In this document: piece by piece, positions 24,357 through 33,591 of the stretch
Numbering within the stretch: position 1 is the stretch's first letter
Layout: every line of letters begins with the position of its first letter
NCBI GenBank assembly: GCA_965230245.1
Contig: OZ246000.1
Coordinates: 1,674,001 to 1,738,000, forward strand
DNA from: JAGNKE01 sp965230245
GTDB lineage: Bacteria > Pseudomonadota > Alphaproteobacteria > Micavibrionales > Micavibrionaceae
Direction of reading: 5' to 3'
Length of the DNA stretch: 64,000 nt
Made by a program: the position numbers and the translations under genes
Notes under the pieces: generated by a model
Database searches by the model: none
Seen by the model: only the letters and a program-made list of their open reading frames with translations
Told to the model about the DNA's origin: nothing

Positions 24357-25012
24357 TATATCTCCGCTGAGATAAAATAGATCATCACGGGAATCATAAT
24401 CACCAGCATAAGCGTCAGTCCGGCCGCCACCAAGGCGCAGAACCCTTTCCATGCGGAAAACCCTTCCACCTGACCAAGGGTTTTTGCACCGATAATACAG
24501 CCCCAGATCGCACAGGCAACCGTTGCAAGCGCATACGTCACCTCAAGTGAAATCTCGTCGGAAGAAAGCGAGGCAAACCCGTCCACCAGATGCGCTTTGG
24601 TAAACAGCGAATGCCCGAACGTCATAATACGCGGAATCATAAACAAATAAGCGGGGATCAGCGCGGGATACGACCATAGAATAGCCACGCGGACATGATT
24701 GTAGGTCGCATGCCCGCCCATCTTTTCGGCATACAGCCGCGTCAGCTTGCTAATCGCGGACAGTAAAATGAACGTCATCGGCGGCCCGAACACCACGGCA
24801 GCCGCAATAATCATCGAGAGGGACTCAACGCTTTCCCCGACGTGTAAGTCCTCCATAACCGAAAGCATGGCAAGAATCCCGTAAAGCACGATAATATGCC
24901 AAAACCCATAATCCATGCGGTTGTCCACGATCCATTGAATGGTCTTTCTCGGCTTGAACCAGATAGACGTCCATGGGTTAAGCGTTTCGGAATTCGGATC
25001 GGGATATCTCAT
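24353..25012 (-). CDS. YIP1-family membrane protein
   Basis: 219 residues, with a short cytoplasmic N-terminus (NPWTSIWFKPRKTIQWIVDN, the typical YIP1 opening) and five hydrophobic helices. Function in bacteria is not established. ATG start. A 171-nt divergent spacer separates it from the moxR operon; I see no clear regulatory motif there. Confidence 0.8.
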   Translation of the reverse strand: MRYPDPNSETLNPWTSIWFKPRKTIQWIVDNRMDYGFWHIIVLYGILAMLSVMEDLHVGESVESLSMIIAAAVVFGPPMTFILLSAISKLTRLYAEKMGGHATYNHVRVAILWSYPALIPAYLFMIPRIMTFGHSLFTKAHLVDGFASLSSDEISLEVTYALATVACAIWGCIIGAKTLGQVEGFSAWKGFCALVAAGLTLMLVIMIPVMIYFISAEIY

Positions 25013-25183
25013 TTAGTGTATCTCTTTGCGGCTGTCTTGCGAATATGATTAAGCTACCCGAATGAATTAAAAACACAAAAGAAAAATGCTGAAAATCAGG
25101 CGTTAAGGTTTTGAATTTCATTCAGAAAGTCCTATGATTTGCACATTTGGATATGAGTCGAACCACAGTAAACGAGGGAAGCA

Positions 25184-26188
25184 ATGGCAACCGAAAAATC
25201 CGATACGGAAAACAAAGACAACAAGGCCGAAAAATTGCAAACTCTGAAAACCGCGATACAGGGACGCATCATCGGCCAACAAGACCTAATTCAATCCATG
25301 ATCCTGTGCCTGCTCTGTGACGGGCATATGCTGATCGAGGGGATGCCCGGCCTTGCGAAAACGACCGCGGCGAAAACACTCTCCGATGCGATCGAAGGCG
25401 AATTCCAACGCATCCAGTTCACCCCCGACCTCCTGCCATCCGACTTGATCGGAACGGATATATTCCTGCAAGAAAAGGGCGAATTCGAATTCCGCAAAGG
25501 GCCCGTTTTCAACAACATCATCCTCGCGGACGAAATCAACCGCGCCCCCGCAAAGGTGCAATCCGCACTGCTGGAGGCCATGGAGGAACGACAGGTCTCA
25601 GTCGGCCTGCACACCTATAAACTCCCTAGACTCTATATGGTGCTGGCCACGCAAAACCCGATCGAGCAGGAAGGAACCTACAACCTCCCCGAAGCACAGC
25701 TTGACCGTTTTCTGATGCATGTCATCGTCGGCTATCCGTCACATGAGGAAGAACTTAAGATCCTCGAACTGGATGAAAAAATCAGGACACAGAAAAAGCC
25801 CGAGATTGAAAAGAAGATCGAAGGCTTAACCTCACAGGAAGAACTCTTCGCCGCGCAGGAAGAAGTCAAAACCGTCTATATGGATGAAAAGATCAAGGAA
25901 TACGCCGTGTCCCTCGTGAGTGCGACCCGCAAACCCGGGGCATATAGCGAGCAACTCTATGACTGGCTGCTTCACGGCGCATCCCCGCGCGCAACGCTCG
26001 GCCTCGTCCATGCCGCCCGCGCGCTGGCATGGCTGGAAGGGGACGGCTACGTTTCCCCTCACCACATACAGGAAGTTGCACCGAACATCCTGCGTCACCG
26101 TATCATCCCGACCTTCGAAGCCGAAGCCGAGGGCATATCGCGTGACCGTATTGTGGAAGAATTAATCAAATTGGTGGCCGTACCGTAG
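25184..26188 (+). CDS. MoxR-family AAA+ ATPase
   Basis: 334 residues. Walker A is IEGMPGLAKTTAAKT and Walker B is IILADEINRAPAKVQ, followed by EERQVSVG, the sensor-1 region ATQNPIEQEGTYNLPEAQLDRF and GASPRATLGLVHAARALAW. MoxR ATPases act as chaperones with VWA-domain partners, here encoded downstream. ATG start. It is the first gene of the six-gene aerotolerance-type operon. Confidence 0.95.
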   Translation: MATEKSDTENKDNKAEKLQTLKTAIQGRIIGQQDLIQSMILCLLCDGHMLIEGMPGLAKTTAAKTLSDAIEGEFQRIQFTPDLLPSDLIGTDIFLQEKGEFEFRKGPVFNNIILADEINRAPAKVQSALLEAMEERQVSVGLHTYKLPRLYMVLATQNPIEQEGTYNLPEAQLDRFLMHVIVGYPSHEEELKILELDEKIRTQKKPEIEKKIEGLTSQEELFAAQEEVKTVYMDEKIKEYAVSLVSATRKPGAYSEQLYDWLLHGASPRATLGLVHAARALAWLEGDGYVSPHHIQEVAPNILRHRIIPTFEAEAEGISRDRIVEELIKLVAVP

Positions 26189-26213
26189 GGATCAAAGGAA
26201 GGAGGAAAGCATC

Positions 26214-27128
26214 ATGCTGTATCCGGACTTTAAGGAGCTGCTGGACATCGGTAACAAAACCAAGAACATCGGCTTAAGCTCAAGCCGCAAAGTGCGATCC
26301 GTTGTCTCGGGAGATCAAAATTCACCGTTTCGTGGGCGCGGTCTGGAATTTGAGGAGGTGCGCGAATACGTTCACGGTGATGACGTCCGAAACATCGACT
26401 GGCGCGTTACCGCCCGAACGGGCATACCGCACCTCAAATTATTCACCGAAGACCGCGAACGCAGCGTGATCATTTGCACCGATGTCAACACGTCCATGCG
26501 GTTCGGAACGCGCGAAACTTTCAAATCCATTCAGGCCGCCCGCGCCGCCGCAATGCTTGGCTGGATATCCCTATCCGAGCACAACCGAACAGGCGCATCA
26601 TTTTACGGCAATGTCCCTGACGGCATGCGTTTTTTCGGCCCGCATAAATCCCGCCGTTCCCTATGGCGCATGTTCAAGCAACTCTCGGATAAAGAAGATC
26701 ATTATCCCGAGACAGTCTTGCTCGAAGATCATTTGCAATATCTCTCTAAAGCGCTGCCCTCGGGGGCATTGGTCTTTATCATCAGTGACTTTATAAACCT
26801 GACCCCCGGCTTGAAAAAATCACTGGCGAGTGTTCATCGCCGCGGCGATGTTGTTCTCATTTCCGTGAACGATCCTGCGGATCAAAGCCTGCCGAAAGCC
26901 GGAACGCTAACCTTCATGGAGGGAAAGGACAAACTGATCGTCAACACAAGCGACCGCGGCCGCGCCTCGACCTACGAACGCGAATGGGAAGACAACCGCA
27001 AAACGCTTGACGATCTGGTGAAGTCACTCGGGCTGGGCTTTATAAAGCTTAAAACCAATAGCGATGTAGTGAGGGATCTGGCGCTGGGGCTGAAAAAACA
27101 ACGAAGAAAAGCAAGGGCTGTCATCTAA
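26214..27128 (+). CDS. DUF58 domain protein (MoxR partner)
   Basis: 304 residues. The DUF58 core is REYVHGDDVRNIDWRVTARTG, followed by LFTEDRERSVIICTDVNTSMRFG, a degenerate VWA-like MIDAS (DVNTSMR). It has no membrane segments. Located between moxR and DUF4381 in the standard order of these operons. Its TAA shares a base with the next ATG (TAATG). Confidence 0.93.
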   Translation: MLYPDFKELLDIGNKTKNIGLSSSRKVRSVVSGDQNSPFRGRGLEFEEVREYVHGDDVRNIDWRVTARTGIPHLKLFTEDRERSVIICTDVNTSMRFGTRETFKSIQAARAAAMLGWISLSEHNRTGASFYGNVPDGMRFFGPHKSRRSLWRMFKQLSDKEDHYPETVLLEDHLQYLSKALPSGALVFIISDFINLTPGLKKSLASVHRRGDVVLISVNDPADQSLPKAGTLTFMEGKDKLIVNTSDRGRASTYEREWEDNRKTLDDLVKSLGLGFIKLKTNSDVVRDLALGLKKQRRKARAVI

Positions 27129-27613
27129 TGGAAGAGTGGCAAGAACAACTCCAGCAGCAAATCAGAGACATCGACGGCCTTGATGGCATCGGCTGGTGGC
27201 CGCCTGCGCCGGGGTGGTGGTATCTCTTCGCCGCAATCCTGATCACGGCCATTCTTGTTTATTTTGCAAGAAAGCAATTCATCGCACACAGAAACAAGAT
27301 TTTCTGGAAGTCCGAAGCGCTGTTCCTTCTTCAAAAACTGGAGAAAGATCATAAGAAAACAACAAAGGAAAAAGTCGCCGACCTTTCAATACTCCTGCGC
27401 CGCATCGCTATCAAACGCTATGGTCGTGATAAATGCGCAGGGCTGGAAGGTAAGGACTGGCTAAAATTTCTGCGCATGCATGATCCTGAAAATTTTGATT
27501 GGGAACGCGAGGGGCGGTTTTTAGTCGAAGCACCCTACGCACCAGTCGAAAAGGCCGAACACGCAAGGCGCTTTGAGGAACTGTTGCGTGCAGCAGAAAG
27601 GTGGGTGAAGTAA
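27128..27613 (+). CDS. DUF4381 membrane protein
   Basis: 161 residues. The N-terminus IDGLDGIGWWPPAPGWWYL is the DUF4381 hallmark, followed by one membrane helix (about residues 31-46) and a soluble domain with LSILLRRIAIKRYGRDKCAGLEGKDWLKFL. It belongs to MoxR/VWA operons and probably links the periplasm-facing and cytoplasmic parts. 4 nt gap to batA. Confidence 0.88.
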   Translation: MEEWQEQLQQQIRDIDGLDGIGWWPPAPGWWYLFAAILITAILVYFARKQFIAHRNKIFWKSEALFLLQKLEKDHKKTTKEKVADLSILLRRIAIKRYGRDKCAGLEGKDWLKFLRMHDPENFDWEREGRFLVEAPYAPVEKAEHARRFEELLRAAERWVK

Positions 27614-27617
27614 GGCC

Positions 27618-28646
27618 ATGTTCGAATTCGCATCACCTTGGATGGCGTGTCTACTGCTCCTGCCGCTGGTGGCGGGCTACTTCCTGCCGCCGCAAAAGGA
27701 AAAGGTGGCGCGTGCGCTCCTGCGTTTCCCACATCTTGATGTACTAAAAAGAACCATCGGCGGAACGAAGCTGCGCCAGACCATCGCCGTGCGATTTTTC
27801 GTCCTATTAATATCTCTGTTTTGGCTGTGCCTTGTGCTCGCCATGATGCAGCCCCAGCACGTCAAACAAATGGAAGACGTTCGCAGCGAAGGCTACGACA
27901 TTATGCTGGCCGTAGACTTATCCGGCTCCATGCGCGCAATGGACTTTCTAAAAAACTGGCAACCGACAAGCCGCCTTGAAATGGCCAAACAGGTTGTAGG
28001 AGACTTCGTAAAGGGCAGGGAGGACGACCGCATCGGCCTTGTCCTGTTCGGAGACTTCGCCTATCAATACGCGCCGCTGACGCTCGACCGTGAATCGGTT
28101 GTTAAAATGCTGGACGATACCGTCATTGCTATGGCGGGGCAGTCTACGGCCATTGGTGACGCCATCGGCCTGTCTGTCAAAGGCTTGCGCGACCGCCCGG
28201 AAAACTCCCGCATCATCATTCTGCTCACGGACGGTGAAGATACCTCCAGCTCAATCCCACCGCTTCAGGCGGCAAAACTGGCCGCTGATTACGGCATTAA
28301 GATTTACACCATCGGCATCGGCAGCGACGGAACCGTCCCCGCCCGCGACAGCAACGGAAATTTACAGATGGTCAGGACAAAACTCGATGCCGAACTGCTA
28401 AAAGAAATCGCGAAAACAACAGGCGGGAGCTTCTTCCGTGCCAATGATGCAACCACATTGATCCGCGTCTATGAAAAGATCAATGAACTGGAGAAGACCG
28501 AAGCCGAAAGCCTCAAATATTTGATCAAAACCCCGCTTTACCGCTACCCTCTGGGTATGGCGCTTGTTTTATTTACCTTCATTGCAATCTGGCCGCTCGT
28601 CGTGCAGGGATTAAGAGGATTGAGGGGGGCAATAAGAAATGTCTGA
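27618..28646 (+). CDS. batA: BatA-type VWA-domain membrane protein
   Basis: 342 residues. The N-terminal two helices carry a basic loop (LLRFPHLDVLKRTIGGTKL), and the VWA domain has an intact MIDAS (LAVDLSGSM; later LLTDGEDTSS). The C-terminal helix (YPLGMALVLFTFIAIWPLVV) anchors it. It is thought to assemble with BatB and MoxR in envelope maintenance. The stop overlaps the start of the next gene by 8 nt. Confidence 0.93.
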   Translation: MFEFASPWMACLLLLPLVAGYFLPPQKEKVARALLRFPHLDVLKRTIGGTKLRQTIAVRFFVLLISLFWLCLVLAMMQPQHVKQMEDVRSEGYDIMLAVDLSGSMRAMDFLKNWQPTSRLEMAKQVVGDFVKGREDDRIGLVLFGDFAYQYAPLTLDRESVVKMLDDTVIAMAGQSTAIGDAIGLSVKGLRDRPENSRIIILLTDGEDTSSSIPPLQAAKLAADYGIKIYTIGIGSDGTVPARDSNGNLQMVRTKLDAELLKEIAKTTGGSFFRANDATTLIRVYEKINELEKTEAESLKYLIKTPLYRYPLGMALVLFTFIAIWPLVVQGLRGLRGAIRNV

Positions 28647-30999
28647 GCTTATAACCGGTACATTTCACTTTGCTCAAATCCACTGGCTGTGGCTGCTCTT
28701 TGTCATCCCGCTGATATGGGCGCTTTACATCTTGCTTTACAATCACGGAAAGACCGTCAGCAAAAGCGTGCAAAACTTCGCCGACCCGCACCTGCTCCCC
28801 CACCTGATGCCCGAAGGCGTCCCGAAACAGGATAAGAACAAGACTTGGCTCGGCCTGTCCCTCTGGTCTCTGGTGTGGCTCTTTGGCATACTGGCTATGG
28901 CGGGGCCGCGCTGGGATTACACGGAGGTCGAAGCCTTCCGCCCTGATGAAGCCATTGTTGTCCTGCTTGATCTCTCGCGTTCTATGGATGTGGATGACGT
29001 CAAGCCGTCCCGCCTTGCCCGCGCAAAACAGGAAATCGAGGATTTAGGCAAACTCTCCGAAGGTATGAGCGTTGGCCTTGTGGTCTTCGCCTCAGTCTCT
29101 CATATGATTACACCGCTGACCCATGACCGCGCCATACTGGATCAGGTTTTACCGTCCATCAAAACCGATCTGATCTATACGCAAGGCTCGCGGCTCGTAC
29201 CCGCGCTACAGATGGCGGCCAAGATGCTGGAACCCGTGAAAGGTGAGGAAAAACATATTCTTGTCATCAGTGACGGAGAGTTCAACGATGCAAACGGCGA
29301 GATTTATAATCTCCAAAGCCGCTTGAAAGAAAACGGCATAAAAACCCACCTTATGGGCATTGGCACAACGTCTGGAGCACCCGTCCCGAGTCAGAACGGC
29401 GGCTACATCAAAAAAGGTAACCAGATGGTGATTTCCCGTTTGGAAGATGGACGCATGAAACGCATCGCCTCGGACGGTGACGGAATCTATCTGGAGGCAA
29501 CCTACCTTGAGGATGACACGCGGCAACTTCTCGGCTTGATTGACCGAAGTACCGAAGAACGCATGAATGAAAAGAAATCCATAAGATTCTGGAAAGAGCA
29601 TTTCTACATGTTCCTCATTCCGTGCCTTCTCTTTTGTCTTCCATGGTTCAGACGCGGTGCGGTTTTCCCTGCATTGTTCATAGCTCTTACACTCTTGACG
29701 GTGCCGAATACCGCCCACGCCTTTGACTGGCGCGACTGGTTCATGAATGACGGCCAGAAGGGGCGCAAAGCCATGGAGGAAAAGCAGTTCGACGAAGCCG
29801 AACAAATCTTTCAGGACGATGAATACCGCCGCGGCGTCGTGCAGTATAAGGCCGGAGAATTCGACGAAGCCGCCAAGTCATTTGAAAACGTCGAACGCGA
29901 AGACGTCAAGCAACAGGCAAAATACAATTACGGCAACGCCAAACTGATGAGCGGCCAACTCGAAGACGCAATCGAAGCCTATAAGGAGGTGCTCGAACAA
30001 AACCCCGAGCATATGAACGCAAAATACAACATGGAGATCGCCAAAAAACTTTTAGAACAACAACAGAAGAAACAGGAAGAACAGCAAGACCAACAACAAA
30101 ATCAGGACCAGCAACAGCAGGAACAACAGCAGAGTTCGGATCAGCAGCAACAAAACTCGGATCAGCAGCAAGACTCCGAACAGCAAGAAGACTCAGACCA
30201 ACAACAGCAAAATTCTGAGCAGCAGCAGAACGAGAACCAACAGCAACAGGACAGTTCCGATCAGAGCCAATCACAGAATAACAATAATCAGGAAGAACAG
30301 GATCAGCAGTCTTCCGAACAGGATCAGCAACAAAGCGCGGACGGCAACCGCCAACAGAATGATCAGGATCAAAAAGATCAGCAGGATAAAAACAACAAAG
30401 ATCAGCAAAAACAGGAAAACACACAGTCTGAGCAGGAAAAACAAGAAGAACGAGAGCAAAGCCAATCCGACCAAACCGAAAAAGAGAAAGAGGATCGGCA
30501 GGAGCAAGAGCAGCAAAAATCATCTTCCGGTGACGAGAAGGAAGACGAGAAGGAAAAGGAAGACGACCAACAGTCACGTGCGCAATCGGAGGAAGAGCAA
30601 GAATCTGAAGAGGGAAAGCAAGAAGAAAAACAGGAACAACAAAACGCGCAATCCGAAGAACGGCAGGAACAACGCGAAGACGCGCAGCAGGAAAAAGAAG
30701 AGCAAACTGCGCAACCTACGCGCGATCAGGAAAATGAAGACCAGCGTGATCAAGAGGAGCAGGTTGAGCAATCAAGCCTGCAGCGCGAGCTTCCTGATTT
30801 ACCCGATCTGCCCGACATCCCCGAAGGTGACAAGCCGATCCCTTACAATCCCGACGGCCCGACAAAACGCAGTCAAAAGGATGTGGACGCCGACCAGTGG
30901 CTCAACCGCATCGAAAGCGACACAGAGCTATTCCTGAGAAATAAATTTTATATTGAATCCCAACGCAAAAAAGCAAAGGAGGATGAAGAAGCATGGTAA
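28639..30999 (+). CDS. BatB-BatC fusion: VWA + TPR + long Gln/Glu low-complexity tail
   Basis: 786 residues. Two N-terminal helices precede a VWA domain with MIDAS IVVLLDLSRSMDVDD and later VISDGEFNDANGE. Helices around residues 312-358 lead to TPR repeats (DEAEQIFQDDEYRRGVVQYKAG, AKYNYGNAKLMSGQLEDAIEAY). About 240 residues of Gln/Glu/Asp/Asn/Ser/Lys low complexity follow (about 472-714), ending in the BatC-type LPDLPDIPEGDKP and DADQWLNRIESDTELFLRNKF. BatB and BatC are often separate genes; here they are one chain. The stop overlaps batD by 7 nt. Confidence 0.92.
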   Translation: MSELITGTFHFAQIHWLWLLFVIPLIWALYILLYNHGKTVSKSVQNFADPHLLPHLMPEGVPKQDKNKTWLGLSLWSLVWLFGILAMAGPRWDYTEVEAFRPDEAIVVLLDLSRSMDVDDVKPSRLARAKQEIEDLGKLSEGMSVGLVVFASVSHMITPLTHDRAILDQVLPSIKTDLIYTQGSRLVPALQMAAKMLEPVKGEEKHILVISDGEFNDANGEIYNLQSRLKENGIKTHLMGIGTTSGAPVPSQNGGYIKKGNQMVISRLEDGRMKRIASDGDGIYLEATYLEDDTRQLLGLIDRSTEERMNEKKSIRFWKEHFYMFLIPCLLFCLPWFRRGAVFPALFIALTLLTVPNTAHAFDWRDWFMNDGQKGRKAMEEKQFDEAEQIFQDDEYRRGVVQYKAGEFDEAAKSFENVEREDVKQQAKYNYGNAKLMSGQLEDAIEAYKEVLEQNPEHMNAKYNMEIAKKLLEQQQKKQEEQQDQQQNQDQQQQEQQQSSDQQQQNSDQQQDSEQQEDSDQQQQNSEQQQNENQQQQDSSDQSQSQNNNNQEEQDQQSSEQDQQQSADGNRQQNDQDQKDQQDKNNKDQQKQENTQSEQEKQEEREQSQSDQTEKEKEDRQEQEQQKSSSGDEKEDEKEKEDDQQSRAQSEEEQESEEGKQEEKQEQQNAQSEERQEQREDAQQEKEEQTAQPTRDQENEDQRDQEEQVEQSSLQRELPDLPDLPDIPEGDKPIPYNPDGPTKRSQKDVDADQWLNRIESDTELFLRNKFYIESQRKKAKEDEEAW
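30055..30783 (+). repeat. Low-complexity CAG/CAA/GAA-rich tract inside batBC
   Basis: About 730 nt made almost only of codons for Gln, Glu, Asp, Asn, Ser and Lys. It stays strictly in frame and mixes CAG with CAA, so it is not a clean trinucleotide expansion. It encodes a long, charged, presumably disordered linker between the TPR domain and the BatC C-terminal motif. Long open frames on the opposite strand here are by-products of the composition. Confidence 0.8.
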
Positions 31000-32873
31000 A
31001 ACACATCACACGCACATTTTTGTTTTCTTTGATAGTTACTTTTGCAAGCATGAGCAGTGCATGGGCCGCCGAGTTTACGGCATCCGTGCGCGAGCAGACC
31101 GTAGAAAGCGGTGATCCGGTCGTTCTGACCCTGACCTTAAAAGACGCATCCGCTTTTGAAAACCCAGACCTCTCTGCACTGGATGAAGACTTCCAGATCT
31201 TCTCACAGGCACAGTCCTCACAGAGCAGCTTTATTAATGGTCGGGCCACATCAGCGATCTCATGGACGCTTCATATGACACCCCGCCGCAAGGGTAAGGT
31301 CACTATCCCGTCAATCAGTTTGAAGACGGATGAAGGGCAAATGCAAACGCAGGCAATAGAGATTGAACTTGTCGAAAGACAGGCACGCCAACAACCACGA
31401 TCTCCCGGAATAACCAGCGGCAACAAACCCAAGAACCATGCCGATACCCAATCACAGTTCCGTAACAAGGATGTATTTGTAGTCGCCGAAACAACGCTGG
31501 GGAATAAGAAGGAGGTTTATAAAAACCAGCCCTTCCTATACACCATCAAGATGGTCGCAACCAAACCTTTGCGTGAACTGGCACAACCCGACTCCCTGAC
31601 CGTTGACGGCGCAATCGTGGAAATACAGGGCGAGCCTGATCTTTACCCCGCATCGTGGCAGGGGAAACGGATCAAGATTCTCGAAACACAATACCTGATC
31701 ACACCGATTGAAACAGGAACTTTGGAAATCCCACCGCAGGCATTCTCTGGCCGAATAGATCCGGGCAGTTCGTTCGGCTCCGGTAGAGACCCGTTTGATT
31801 TCGGCATAATGGAGCAACTCGTGGGAAAACCGTTTGGTGTATCGGGCGGCGATTTATCATTAAAAATCAAAGAACCTGAAGTCGAAATGAACCCTTGGCT
31901 GCCTTTAACATCACTCAAACTCGACGATGAAATTAAAGGAACCGAGAATGCAAAAGTCGGTGAGCCGATCACACGACGCATCATGATGGTGGTGGAAGGA
32001 AATGTTGGCTCTGTCTTGCCCGATCTCGAGGCACGCTCGACAACACCGGATTTTCGGGTTTATGCCGACAAACCCGATACGGGATTCAGTGTTAATCAGG
32101 ACGGCAAAACCCTTTCAGGCTGGCGGCAGGAAAACTACACCCTCATCCCGAAGAAGTCGGGCGAACTCACACTCCCTGCCATTAAAGTCGAATGGTGGGA
32201 TGTCAATGCGAAGAAAAAGAAAGTCGCGAGCTTACCCGCCCGTACCATCACCGTAAGCGGTACACCTGCGCAAGTCGCAGCAGCGCAGCCACCTGCCGCT
32301 TCAATGCAAACACCGTCTTCTTCGTCCCCGTCATCAACGCCATCACAGGGACAGGATACAGTGGAGCAGGCATCGGAGAGTTCTGAGTCCATGCCGTTCT
32401 ATATGTATCTAATTCTGGGAGCGCTGGCCCTTTTGGTACTGGTTCAGGGAATGTTCATGGCTGTCCTTTTGAAACGATCAAAACATGCGGAAGCCAAGTC
32501 CAATCAGGCTGAAAAAATGCCGAATAAAAAGGCAGCCAACGAAGATCGCATCAAACCGCAGGACTTGAAAAAAGCAAAGGATGCGCCAGCTCTTAAAACC
32601 GCCTTACAAAAATATGCCAAAGACATAATGGCCTTGCCTGATAACGCCTCGTTCCGAAACATCGGAAAACGGCTTGCTCGGGAACTTCCGCCAAAAGACT
32701 CCGAGAGGGCAAATAAGCTTCTGACAGAACTCGAAGCGATCCTTTATGCCGGAAAAGACCATGATCTGAACGGCATCAAAAACGGACTCGCGGATATATT
32801 ATCCAAGCGGGCGAGCACAAAGAAATCATCAGAGCCGCCAAAAGAAAGGCTGGGGAAACTAAACCCCAGCTAA
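30993..32873 (+). CDS. batD: BatD (oxygen-tolerance) membrane protein
   Basis: 626 residues. Signal peptide (about residues 1-25, ending WAAEFTASV), then the BatD beta-sandwich region: VESGDPVVLTLTLKDA, SSQSSFINGRATSAISWTLHM, KGKVTIPSISL and NQPFLYTIKM. A Ser/Pro/Gln linker, a membrane helix (about 468-493, YMYLILGALALLVLVQGMFM) and a cytoplasmic helical tail follow. It is the last gene of the moxR-bat operon. It ends 107 nt before the convergent His-rich gene, with a strong hairpin between. Confidence 0.92.
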   Translation: MVKHITRTFLFSLIVTFASMSSAWAAEFTASVREQTVESGDPVVLTLTLKDASAFENPDLSALDEDFQIFSQAQSSQSSFINGRATSAISWTLHMTPRRKGKVTIPSISLKTDEGQMQTQAIEIELVERQARQQPRSPGITSGNKPKNHADTQSQFRNKDVFVVAETTLGNKKEVYKNQPFLYTIKMVATKPLRELAQPDSLTVDGAIVEIQGEPDLYPASWQGKRIKILETQYLITPIETGTLEIPPQAFSGRIDPGSSFGSGRDPFDFGIMEQLVGKPFGVSGGDLSLKIKEPEVEMNPWLPLTSLKLDDEIKGTENAKVGEPITRRIMMVVEGNVGSVLPDLEARSTTPDFRVYADKPDTGFSVNQDGKTLSGWRQENYTLIPKKSGELTLPAIKVEWWDVNAKKKKVASLPARTITVSGTPAQVAAAQPPAASMQTPSSSSPSSTPSQGQDTVEQASESSESMPFYMYLILGALALLVLVQGMFMAVLLKRSKHAEAKSNQAEKMPNKKAANEDRIKPQDLKKAKDAPALKTALQKYAKDIMALPDNASFRNIGKRLARELPPKDSERANKLLTELEAILYAGKDHDLNGIKNGLADILSKRASTKKSSEPPKERLGKLNPS

Positions 32874-32895
32874 AAAAACCATCAAATAAAGACAA

Positions 32896-32929
32896 CCGGC
32901 ACACTCGGGGAAAAATCAGAGTGCGCCGG
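32896..32929. terminator. Hairpin between convergent batD and the His-rich gene
   Basis: CCGGCACACTC (32896-32906) pairs with GAGTGCGCCGG (32919-32929): 11 bp with one mismatch and a 12-nt loop. On the minus strand it is followed by a T-rich run (TTGTCTTTATTTG, then TTTTTTT), so it probably terminates the His-rich gene transcript. On the plus strand no T-tract follows. Confidence 0.6.
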
Positions 32930-32980
32930 CTGCCATAAGCGTCGTGGGCTTTGGTAAGAGAGTGGAGAGACGCTTATCCT

Positions 32981-33493
32981 TTAATGATGTCTGACGTAAA
33001 TATTCCTTACATCGATCGGATGATCGTAAACAATGCTCTCGATCAAGGCGGTGATGATGTCCTTATCGTGTGATCTGTGGTGTTTGCGCTTCGCATACGC
33101 CACAACAAACCCCTCATGCTCGGCTCGTCTGGAGTAGTGATGCTTATAATGATTGTGATTGTAGTCATCCGTAATCACGATCAGCAGCGGAGATTTATGG
33201 TGGCTATACTTCACACGTTTCGGAACGTGCATGGAATAGTGATAGCTCTCTTTGTAACCGTAATTCCGATGACTCTGCTTGTGCTCGTGATGTCCGTTTT
33301 TATGGCTCGAGTGTTTCTTGTGCGACTTGCCTTTATGCCCATGGTGCTTCCCGTGAGAATGTCCATGATGATGATTTTTAGAGCAGTAATCATCTTTATA
33401 ATGTTTGTCGTGCTTTGCTTCGGCTGGTGTGGCCGCAACACTCACGGCCAGAACTGTAAACGCAGTCAAAAAAGTTTTTGTCATGTGAGGCAT
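32981..33493 (-). CDS. Exported histidine-rich protein derived from an esterase-like domain
   Basis: 170 residues, ATG at 33491-33493 with AAAGGA 7 nt upstream. The signal peptide is TFLTAFTVLAVSVAATPAEA. Residues about 25-80 are His/Lys/Gly/Ser-rich (HHHGHSHGKHHGHKGK), a likely metal-binding stretch. The second half aligns with the neighbouring esterase at 33592: MHVPKRV to LHVPEKV, KSPLLIVI to KVPLLFVM, EGFVVAYAK to EGFIVVYAE, and IDVRNIYV to VDARRVFV. It stops just before the place of the catalytic GMSNGG motif, so it lacks the nucleophile. No enzyme activity is expected. A role in binding Zn, Ni or Cu in the periplasm is inferred. Confidence 0.75.
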   Translation of the reverse strand: MPHMTKTFLTAFTVLAVSVAATPAEAKHDKHYKDDYCSKNHHHGHSHGKHHGHKGKSHKKHSSHKNGHHEHKQSHRNYGYKESYHYSMHVPKRVKYSHHKSPLLIVITDDYNHNHYKHHYSRRAEHEGFVVAYAKRKHHRSHDKDIITALIESIVYDHPIDVRNIYVRHH

Positions 33494-33553
33494 GGTAAAA
33501 TCCTTTCACGTTGTGTGCCTTACATGTCTTACGGCCATAGAACCGCAACCCTT

Positions 33554-33579
33554 CTAAATTAATATACTGATTAGTTTAG
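33554..33579. other. Near-perfect inverted repeat between esterase and His-rich genes
   Basis: CTAAATTAAT (33554-33563) and ATTAGTTTAG (33570-33579) are inverted with one mismatch that can pair as a G-U wobble. CCTT/AAGG flanks extend the stem with a one-base slip. It lies 13 nt after the esterase stop on the minus strand. It has no T-tract, so it may be a processing, pausing or operator site. Confidence 0.4.
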
Positions 33580-33591
33580 GAAGGAAGGGGG

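Noticed and set aside
29906..30771. Long open frames on the minus strand and in another plus frame opposite batBC
   Set aside because: They mirror the Gln/Glu/Lys-rich codons of the low-complexity tract (giving Leu/Val/Phe runs or Lys/Arg/Asn runs). They have no ribosome site or domain, and the VWA-TPR frame is clearly the real gene.
32981..33493. Reading the His-rich gene as a CRISPR-like or simple DNA repeat
   Set aside because: The His codons are scattered and mixed with Lys/Gly/Ser; there is no regular repeat-spacer structure, and the second half has clear homology to the esterase.
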